Source: Sphingorhabdus sp. 109
Lineage (GTDB): Bacteria > Pseudomonadota > Alphaproteobacteria > Sphingomonadales > Sphingomonadaceae
Reading direction: 5' to 3'
DNA: 64,000 bases
Assembly (NCBI RefSeq): GCF_902506555.1
Contig: NZ_LR732707.1
Coordinates: 2,689,290-2,753,289, forward strand
Position 1 is the stretch's first letter. Every line of letters starts with the position of its first letter. The position numbers were made by a program, and so were the translations under genes. The notes under the pieces were generated by a model. It did not search any database and was not told where the DNA came from. It saw only the letters and a program-made list of their open reading frames with translations. Positions 58,518 to 64,000 of the stretch are shown one piece after another.

Positions 58518-59420
58518 TCAGGTGATTTCGACGAGCTCCAGGAGTTCGCCTGCAGGCCCGATCGTGGTGCCGACACGACGGTCCTGATATATAGGTCCGC
58601 TGCGCTGCCGCGGACGTGCGATCCATTCGATATCGAGCGTGTCCAGTTCGTTGATTGCCAGCGTCACCAGACTGTTCCCCGGGGGCAGCATGCCATTCTG
58701 TACCGGTCGTTCGGTCGCTGCGGCCGGATAGGCATCGATTTCGACGATTGGCAGACGCCCGGCCTGCACCATCGTCAATCGGTGCTGCGTGCCATCTTCA
58801 AAGCCAAAGGCCTTGTTGATCATGGTATAGTTGATCTCGTGACTGTCACCCAGATCGAGATGCAGGCGTTGCTGATACCATTGCAACGCGGAATCGAGAT
58901 TTCCGGTTGCCAAAATGACGATGAAGATCTGATCAGTGAGGGATTCCGCCTTGGGCAGATCGCTGGTTGGTGTGTTCTCATGGACTTCGTTCAAATATAG
59001 CATTTCGCCGCCACGGCCGGTCACTTGCATCGGCACGAAATAGGGCAGGCTTGGAATCGTTCTGGGAGGGCCGATGATATTGAAGCCGGACTTTTCCAGT
59101 CTGGCTGGCCAACCAAAGACGTCCTGCACGCTCAGCTCATATGCTGCCCAGCCAAAGCTGGTTGTCGGTTTGAATTTAGCAGGGACCGGTTGCTCCACCA
59201 GTCTAATGAAGCATTCCGCGCCACTTTGCGGCTGCAAGGTTGCGATTCGGCGGCCCAAAATACCGGGCGCTGACCAGCTGACAGATTCCTCTGCCGAGAC
59301 AATACGGTCTTCAATAAGCTTCAATCCGAGATGGACACAATAGTCGGAAAGAGCGCCATCCATATCGGGCGTGGTGACAATGCCGCCCAGAATGCTGCCG
59401 TGGGTGATTATATGTGTCAT
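58518..59420 (-). CDS. VOC family protein with two glyoxalase-like domains
   Basis: The 300-residue protein contains two VOC units. The first starts ILGGIVTTPDMDGALSDYCVHLGLKLIED and the second at about residue 165, FIVILATGNLDSALQWYQQRLHLDL, ending in a GELLELVEI-type strand. The family includes extradiol dioxygenases, glyoxalases and epimerases; the metal ligands cannot be fixed from sequence alone. It is the last gene of the minus-strand cluster and is 253 bases from the SDR gene. Confidence 0.78.
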   Translation of the reverse strand: MTHIITHGSILGGIVTTPDMDGALSDYCVHLGLKLIEDRIVSAEESVSWSAPGILGRRIATLQPQSGAECFIRLVEQPVPAKFKPTTSFGWAAYELSVQDVFGWPARLEKSGFNIIGPPRTIPSLPYFVPMQVTGRGGEMLYLNEVHENTPTSDLPKAESLTDQIFIVILATGNLDSALQWYQQRLHLDLGDSHEINYTMINKAFGFEDGTQHRLTMVQAGRLPIVEIDAYPAAATERPVQNGMLPPGNSLVTLAINELDTLDIEWIARPRQRSGPIYQDRRVGTTIGPAGELLELVEIT

Positions 59421-59673
59421 TGAACATCAGCCTTTATCTGTCAGGCAAAGCGGCATCGCCTGTTTAAACGCAGCGGCTGCTACGATGCTGCGCTGACCGG
59501 CGGTGCAACTTCCGATTTTTCGCCCGACCCCGAGCAAATCACGCTGCCGCCCGACAGACTGGTTGTCGCGCGGGACCCTCCATCGCCTGTGTGATGACCG
59601 TCCGCAACGGGAGTGTGACATTATTCGCTTCTCTCCGGGGTTTTGCTTCCGCGGGCACGGAAAGTGGCATCAG

Positions 59674-60468
59674 CTAATGCATCTCTTCACCACCCGAGAT
59701 ATTCAGGGCCTCGCCCGTCATATATTGCGCATCATCGCTCGCCAGCCATGCACAGACCGCCGCCGTATCGCTGGGCAGGCCCGGACGGCCGGAAGGGTTT
59801 TTTGCAGCCATGTTCGCGAGATAGGCCTCTACCGTCTCGAAACCGAGCAGCTTTGAGAAATATGCATTTTGCTCTGCCCCCAGCGCGGTAGTGACATGAT
59901 TGGGACAGACAGCGTTCACGGTAATGCCGCTTGATGCGAGTTCGATCGCGCTGGCACGGGTTAGTCCGACCATTCCGTGTTTTGAGCTGACATAGGCGGC
60001 AAGATGGGTGAATCCGCTCTTGGCGGCCTGACTGGCTATATTGATGATCCGGCCGCCGCGCCCCTGATCGATCATCGCCCTAGCCGCTGCCTGTGTGCAA
60101 TAGAATGCACCCGACAAATTGACTCCAATGACTTTGGCCCAGTTTTCGGGAGTAACGTCGAGCAATGGTTCCATCATAAAGCCGATTCCGGCATTGTTGA
60201 CCATGATGTCGATGCCACCGAACGCATCCACTGTCTCGGATACCAGGCGGTTACAGGCTGTGGCGTCGCTGACATCGCAGGGAATGATGGCGGTCTTCGC
60301 CCCCCGCGATTGCAATTCCTCGGCAACCTTATGGGTTTCTTCATCGACCCTGATGTCGGAGACCACACAATTGGCTCCTTCATCGGCGAAGCGTTGCAAA
60401 ATGCCCTGGCCCAGTCCCTTTTCCTTGCCCGAGCCGGTGACGACAATAGTTTTTCCCGTGAAACGCAT
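59674..60468 (-). CDS. Short-chain dehydrogenase/reductase
   Basis: The 264-residue SDR has the cofactor loop TGSGKEKGLGQGI, NNAG at the expected place, and the Ser-Tyr-Lys triad (Ser146 in NIASQAAKSG, Tyr159 and Lys163 in YVSSKHG). The acidic VVSDIRVDEE after beta2 suggests NAD(H). I start at ATG 60468, with GGAAAG 8 bases upstream; the TTG at 60474 is discounted. The start is 2 bases from the HapK-like stop, so the two are coupled. Confidence 0.9.
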   Translation of the reverse strand: MRFTGKTIVVTGSGKEKGLGQGILQRFADEGANCVVSDIRVDEETHKVAEELQSRGAKTAIIPCDVSDATACNRLVSETVDAFGGIDIMVNNAGIGFMMEPLLDVTPENWAKVIGVNLSGAFYCTQAAARAMIDQGRGGRIINIASQAAKSGFTHLAAYVSSKHGMVGLTRASAIELASSGITVNAVCPNHVTTALGAEQNAYFSKLLGFETVEAYLANMAAKNPSGRPGLPSDTAAVCAWLASDDAQYMTGEALNISGGEEMH

Positions 60469-60470
60469 GG

Positions 60471-60776
60471 TCAAAGGCTTTCCGTCAATATGAAAGTGGG
60501 GTTGTCGGCATAGTCCTGAAATGGTTTTGCGAGCGCTGCGAATGCCGGATCGGATACGTCATCGACAAATGCGTCCAGGCCCGTGATATCGATAATTTCG
60601 AGATATTCATAAGGGGGTTGCCCATCGCTGCCGAACAGGCCGGTCGCGCGTAGGACGCTGAAAGACGTTACCGAGTGAAGCGCATTGACTGCCGGGATGT
60701 CGCGGTTTTTGGCCCATTGCTCATATTCGGCAATGTCGACGCCTTGCTTCAGGTTGAACAGACAGATGATGCGCAT
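60471..60776 (-). CDS. REDY-like protein HapK family
   Basis: The 101-residue protein MRIICLFNLKQGVDIAEYEQW...DIPAVNALHSV...PYEYLEIIDI has the RedY/HapK pattern, a small alpha/beta-barrel-like domain first named from tripyrrole (prodiginine) clusters. Such proteins have been tied to chaperoning or lyase roles in polyketide-like pathways. It has a good AAGGA site. It lies upstream of the SDR gene in the same direction. Confidence 0.72.
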   Translation of the reverse strand: MRIICLFNLKQGVDIAEYEQWAKNRDIPAVNALHSVTSFSVLRATGLFGSDGQPPYEYLEIIDITGLDAFVDDVSDPAFAALAKPFQDYADNPTFILTESL

Positions 60777-61007
60777 ATTGTTTCCTTATCCGGATTCTGA
60801 CCACGTGAAATTTGTCCTAGGAGGCAAGCCAATAGCGGGCGATCTCGAAATCGCCTTTTGGCCGTCGTGCGAGCATTGAAGGGCAAGGATATTCTGTTTC
60901 AACCCGCATCAGACGATAACGGCTGATTAGAAATGGCCGGCTCGGGAAAGATCTTTCGCGCTTCGGACAAATGGTAAACGGCAATCGCAACGGCGGAGCG
61001 TGAACAG

Positions 61008-61370
61008 ATGAGTGAATCCCCATTGGACTGGATGGCGCTGGCCAATAGAAAAGCCAAAGGCAAGCGGCCGGACTATTTTGACAATGGCCAGGACGAATTG
61101 ATGCTTTCTATGTTGATGGCGCTGGTCGGTGAAGTTTCGGTCGTGCGCGAACGGCTGGATACGGTAGAGCGGTTGCTGGACAGTCAGGGCTGTATTGAGC
61201 GGTCGGACATAGAGGCTTTCGTTCCCGATCAGGAGCAAGCCCTCGAACGAGGCATGCTGACACGCGAGTTTATTTTTCGCGTGATGCGGGGGCCGCATCA
61301 GGCGGCTGAAGCGTTAAAGGAAAATGAACCGGCACTGTCGGAAGTCAGCAAGGAATTGCGCGACATCTGA
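61008..61370 (+). CDS. Hypothetical protein inside the catabolic cluster
   Basis: I do not recognise this 120-residue, acidic, helical protein. It has a coiled-coil-like stretch (EVSVVRERLDTVERLLDSQG) and an RGMLTREFIFRVMRG segment. It is the only plus-strand gene between minus-strand neighbours and could be a regulator or adaptor of the flanking cluster. No nucleotide-binding or DNA-binding motif is visible. The frame has normal codon use for this genome. Confidence 0.6.
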   Translation: MSESPLDWMALANRKAKGKRPDYFDNGQDELMLSMLMALVGEVSVVRERLDTVERLLDSQGCIERSDIEAFVPDQEQALERGMLTREFIFRVMRGPHQAAEALKENEPALSEVSKELRDI

Positions 61371-61533
61371 CTTTGGCCTTTGCCCACCGCCGGACGCCAG
61401 AACGGGTCCGGACAGGGACCTTTCAGCGCTATGAATTGCTGCTCCGGCGCTGTTGCCATCAAGGGCGAAGAATTGCAGACCGAGTTCCACCGGTTCCGAT
61501 AGTCTCGATCTGCAGCATCCCGCTGGCTGGATT

Positions 61534-62058
61534 TTAGAAACTGATATTCTTGGGTTCTTCGAAATCCGTCCAGTTCTGCCAATCGGCGGTAACGAATTTT
61601 TCATCGATCAAGGTGCGCATGAAGCAAACACCATCGCGGAACCACTGCCAGGTCCGGGCCCGGTTTTTGACAGCTTCGTCGACCTGGATCATTTCATAAA
61701 GATAGACATTGTCCTGTCCCTTGCGGACCCAGTTCAGACAGGTTGACAGATTATTGTCGTCCGGCTGCATTGCGGCGGCCCAACCCTTGATCAGATCATT
61801 GTCCCACCAGATCCGGCCGTCGCGGTAATTGGCCGGAAACTCGCGCGTTTCGGATTTCCCGTCGGCCCAGAAATAATAATTGGTCTGATGATAGTCAGAT
61901 GGCTTGCCATCCTCGGGAATCCGGCAAATCAATCGTGATTTGTGCGCATCGGTCAGTTCCCCGGTTACCGCGTCATAATAGCGGTAAATGCCCTCCCAGA
62001 CGCCTTCATTGGCAGCTAGCAAAGGCATATTTTTGCGTAATTCAATAGAATTGGACAT
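61534..62058 (-). CDS. Hypothetical calycin-like protein (DUF3598-like)
   Basis: The 174-residue protein starts MSNSIELRKNMPLLAANEGVWEGIYRYYDA and has repeated Trp/Tyr beta-strand patterns (WADGKSETREFPANYRDGRIWWDNDLIKGWAAAM). These suggest a small beta-barrel of the lipocalin/calycin type. A link to the DUF3598 family is tentative. The ATG at 62058 is preferred over the TTG-type start at 62079. It is followed by no close minus-strand partner and preceded by the SnoaL-like gene 24 bases away. Confidence 0.65.
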   Translation of the reverse strand: MSNSIELRKNMPLLAANEGVWEGIYRYYDAVTGELTDAHKSRLICRIPEDGKPSDYHQTNYYFWADGKSETREFPANYRDGRIWWDNDLIKGWAAAMQPDDNNLSTCLNWVRKGQDNVYLYEMIQVDEAVKNRARTWQWFRDGVCFMRTLIDEKFVTADWQNWTDFEEPKNISF

Positions 62059-62082
62059 GATAATTCCCTTGGTGATCAAATA

Positions 62083-62493
62083 TTAGGTGCTGCTTCCGAC
62101 ATGAAAACCCTTCGAAAGCGGCGCGGATGCAAAAATCAGAATGTCAAAAACCTTGCCCTGGTCGTTGATTTCGAAAAAATTGCAGTTCGACATATGCGTT
62201 TCCTCGCCATCATCGTCCCGCAGGGAGATATTGAACCGGGCGGCGACGCGCTGGTTATCGACATCGACCGCGGTGATGAAGTCGCGGAAATGGATGACCG
62301 GAAAGCTTTGGATAAAATCGGCGAGATGATCGCGGAGCGCAGCTTTACCAGTATAGGTAAAATTGCTGCTGGGAATCCGCATTTCGCAATCGTCGGCCAT
62401 GCCTTCCATAACCCCATCCAGATCATGGGCGTTCAGCATTTCGAAGAAATTGGTAATACAGGTTTGATAGAGCTGTTCGCGCGTCAGGGCCAT
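62083..62493 (-). CDS. SnoaL-like / NTF2-fold protein
   Basis: The 136-residue protein has the NTF2 fold pattern, with an N-terminal helix (LYQTCITNFFEMLNAHDLDGVMEGMADDCEMRIPS) and the core VIHFRDFITAVDVDNQRVAARFNISLRDDDGE. NTF2-like enzymes include cyclases, isomerases and dehydratases of small ketones and steroids. It lies 12 bases from the MmgE/PrpD gene and 24 bases from the calycin-like gene in the same direction, so a shared pathway is likely. Confidence 0.82.
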   Translation of the reverse strand: MALTREQLYQTCITNFFEMLNAHDLDGVMEGMADDCEMRIPSSNFTYTGKAALRDHLADFIQSFPVIHFRDFITAVDVDNQRVAARFNISLRDDDGEETHMSNCNFFEINDQGKVFDILIFASAPLSKGFHVGSST

Positions 62494-62505
62494 GGAGGGA
62501 TCTTT

Positions 62506-63903
62506 CTAGTTGGTGACACAGTCCAGCACATCGCGCATCGATATGTTTTCTGAAACTGCAAATATTGCTTCGAAAAGAGCATGGGCATTGCCCCGGTAGC
62601 CGGCTGTCTCAAAGCAAAAGTCCGCTTTGGCAATCTGGTCGGCACGATCCATCGGTCGACCGGGCGAGCCGTAAGGAATGTCGACAAATTGCGTTATGAC
62701 CTGCCCATCGTTCAGCGCGATCTCGATAGTCTGGGGAGAAAGGGCATTGGGGTCCGGATTTCCGTCGAGCGTGCAACGGACTTTCGCGGCATCTGCTTCA
62801 GCCTGAGCGGAAGCCATATGGTCCGATGTGAACAGCCGCGGGTCAATCCTGCCATCCCGGATCATCATGGGAGCAATGAATTGCATGCACAGCCGTGCAT
62901 AGGCGGCGCTCATATCGGTATTATATTCTCGCCCGACCAGCAGCATGATGAGCGGCGGGACATGAACCTTGATACTGGAGATATCATCCATGCCGAAGCT
63001 GTTTTGCGCCGCAAGATCAATGAGTGCGGTCAATGTTGCTTGGGTAGCCCGTCCGGCAGGAAAGGGCTTGTGCGCCACTTCCTCAATTTTCCACGGAGCA
63101 GCCCATTGCGCGAATTGCGCATCCAGATTGCTGGCGGTCTCGATCAGAGAAAAATAGCCGAATTTCCCGTCGATAATGTCATGCGGTGCGCAAATTCCAG
63201 CAGCAGCCAGATCGGCGGCCGTGAGAGCCGCGCGGGCGGCAATACCAATCTGTAACGGTAAAACCTCGGAGCCTTCCCAGTGCGCCTGCATGGTTCCCGA
63301 TACCTGACTATAGGCCAGTCCGAGAAGATCGAACATTTGCGTTCGCGTAAATTTCCGCAGATAGGCCAGGGCAACTGATGCGCCCATCAGGCCTGCAGTG
63401 GATGGACGGAAGAAGCGAGGGTGAGTCTGCGATCCGGCACCAAAAAATACCGCGGTTTCGACCCCGAGGACAAGCGCTCGCAGGGTCTCGTCGAGCGAAA
63501 TATCGCTGGTCTCGGTTTCGCTGATCAGCGCTGCGGTGGTCGTGCACAGAGCGATTACAACTGACGGCTCGTGAAGCGCATCCCATTCGAGACAGTGGAT
63601 TTGCGTACCGTTGACCACGGCTGCCGCATGTGGGGACAGGCGGACATCGGGACGACCCAATATTCTGACGTCGCCCTCGCCGTTCGCAGACCAGCCTTGC
63701 GCTGCTGAAAAGACTTTGTCGCTAACCGCTTCACAGCGTCCGGCGACGCCGACGGCCAATGTGTCTGCCAGAAAGATGCGCGCTTTCTCGAGCGTATCTG
63801 CTGATAGCGCGACATCGCGGAATGCCATGATCTTGTCCACCAGACGCTCGGTCGTCGGGCAAGAATCGCGGCTCTCGGCGGATGATGATGGGCTGTTGTT
63901 CAC
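62506..63903 (-). CDS. MmgE/PrpD family protein (2-methylcitrate dehydratase-like)
   Basis: This 465-residue protein is a member of the MmgE/PrpD family (TERLVDKIMAFRDVALSADTLEKARIFLADTLAVGVAG near the N-terminus, FPAGRATQATLTALIDLA and the VHVPPLIMLLVGREYNTDMSAAYARLCMQF region). The family contains PrpD dehydratases, cis-aconitate decarboxylase and iminodisuccinate epimerase. The start is uncertain: GTG 63903 is used here, GTG 63942 would add 13 residues, and neither has a clear ribosome site. No prpB or prpC is nearby, so a propionate role is not supported. It leads the minus-strand cluster. Confidence 0.82.
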   Translation of the reverse strand: MNNSPSSSAESRDSCPTTERLVDKIMAFRDVALSADTLEKARIFLADTLAVGVAGRCEAVSDKVFSAAQGWSANGEGDVRILGRPDVRLSPHAAAVVNGTQIHCLEWDALHEPSVVIALCTTTAALISETETSDISLDETLRALVLGVETAVFFGAGSQTHPRFFRPSTAGLMGASVALAYLRKFTRTQMFDLLGLAYSQVSGTMQAHWEGSEVLPLQIGIAARAALTAADLAAAGICAPHDIIDGKFGYFSLIETASNLDAQFAQWAAPWKIEEVAHKPFPAGRATQATLTALIDLAAQNSFGMDDISSIKVHVPPLIMLLVGREYNTDMSAAYARLCMQFIAPMMIRDGRIDPRLFTSDHMASAQAEADAAKVRCTLDGNPDPNALSPQTIEIALNDGQVITQFVDIPYGSPGRPMDRADQIAKADFCFETAGYRGNAHALFEAIFAVSENISMRDVLDCVTN

Positions 63904-64000
63904 CCGACAGCATTGGCAGATTATTGTGTATCTGCGATCCACCGCTGTATGATCTATCCGCAGTTCGGTTAAACTGGCCGGGCCTGCTGATGGAACCGAG

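Noticed and set aside
59427-59621. Possible 64-residue peptide between the VOC and SDR genes
   Set aside because: Arg/Ser-rich translation, no ribosome site and no family pattern; treated as non-coding.
62506-63903. Methylcitrate cycle (propionate) locus
   Set aside because: No prpB, prpC or acn-type gene accompanies the PrpD-family protein in the window.

Overview
The window reads as chromosomal DNA of an alphaproteobacterium, most likely a member of the Sphingomonadales close to Sphingorhabdus, Parasphingorhabdus or Sphingopyxis. The support is a moderately high GC content, an S9 protein with a long acidic N-terminal extension, a split arrangement of TCA genes typical of sphingomonads, short palindromic repeats of the sphingomonad kind between genes, and protein sequences that look sphingomonad throughout. 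The genus is an inference. I see no rRNA, tRNA, CRISPR array, prophage, transposase or plasmid function, and coding density is very high.

Layout. 1-7.4 kb is housekeeping: a carotenoid oxygenase fragment, dapD, a HAD nucleotidase, dxs, a Zur-type regulator with a MerC-like membrane protein, heme A synthase and rplM-rpsI. 7.4-13.4 kb holds an unusual surface or small-molecule set: a flippase, a sugar-type nucleotidyltransferase, a PLP-fold enzyme, a D-Ala-D-Ala-ligase-like ATP-grasp enzyme and an anchored esterase. 13.5-27 kb is central carbon metabolism (sdhB, thioesterase, zapE, mdh, sucD, sucA, sucB, lpdA). It is interrupted by a kinase/lipocalin-like pair, a low-GC orphan gene and a GIY-YIG nuclease gene bounded by palindromic repeats. 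27-31.6 kb carries an amidase, a PepSY protein, a TRIC-family channel and sppA.

31.7-35.3 kb (minus strand) is a complete bufferin operon: a Cys-containing precursor (DUF2282), an MNIO enzyme (DUF692), a DUF2063 partner, a DoxX protein, an ECF sigma factor and its NrsF anti-sigma. An ECF promoter of the form GTAACC-N16-CGAA lies 64 bp before the precursor. Next to it is groESL with a perfect CIRCE operator. 37.7-48.7 kb contains sdaA, an MBL-fold protein, a zinc-free oxidoreductase, an MFS transporter, a DJ-1/PfpI protein, TonB, MAPEG, a diguanylate cyclase and polA.

48.7-58.5 kb is a sulfide-handling island. On the minus strand run a persulfide dioxygenase, two YeeE-type sulfur transporters, a sulfide:quinone reductase fused to a phosphatase-like domain, a SulP anion transporter and a cyanide-insensitive bd quinol oxidase (cydAB plus a DUF2474 peptide). 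Most junctions overlap. Divergently run a peroxiredoxin, an ArsR-family repressor and a methyltransferase, with a palindromic operator between the two arms. The genes together would take up sulfur anions, oxidise sulfide to persulfide and sulfite, and pass the electrons to a sulfide-tolerant terminal oxidase. 58.5-63.9 kb is a minus-strand catabolic-looking cluster of unknown substrate: VOC, SDR, HapK/RedY-like, calycin-like, SnoaL-like and MmgE/PrpD proteins.
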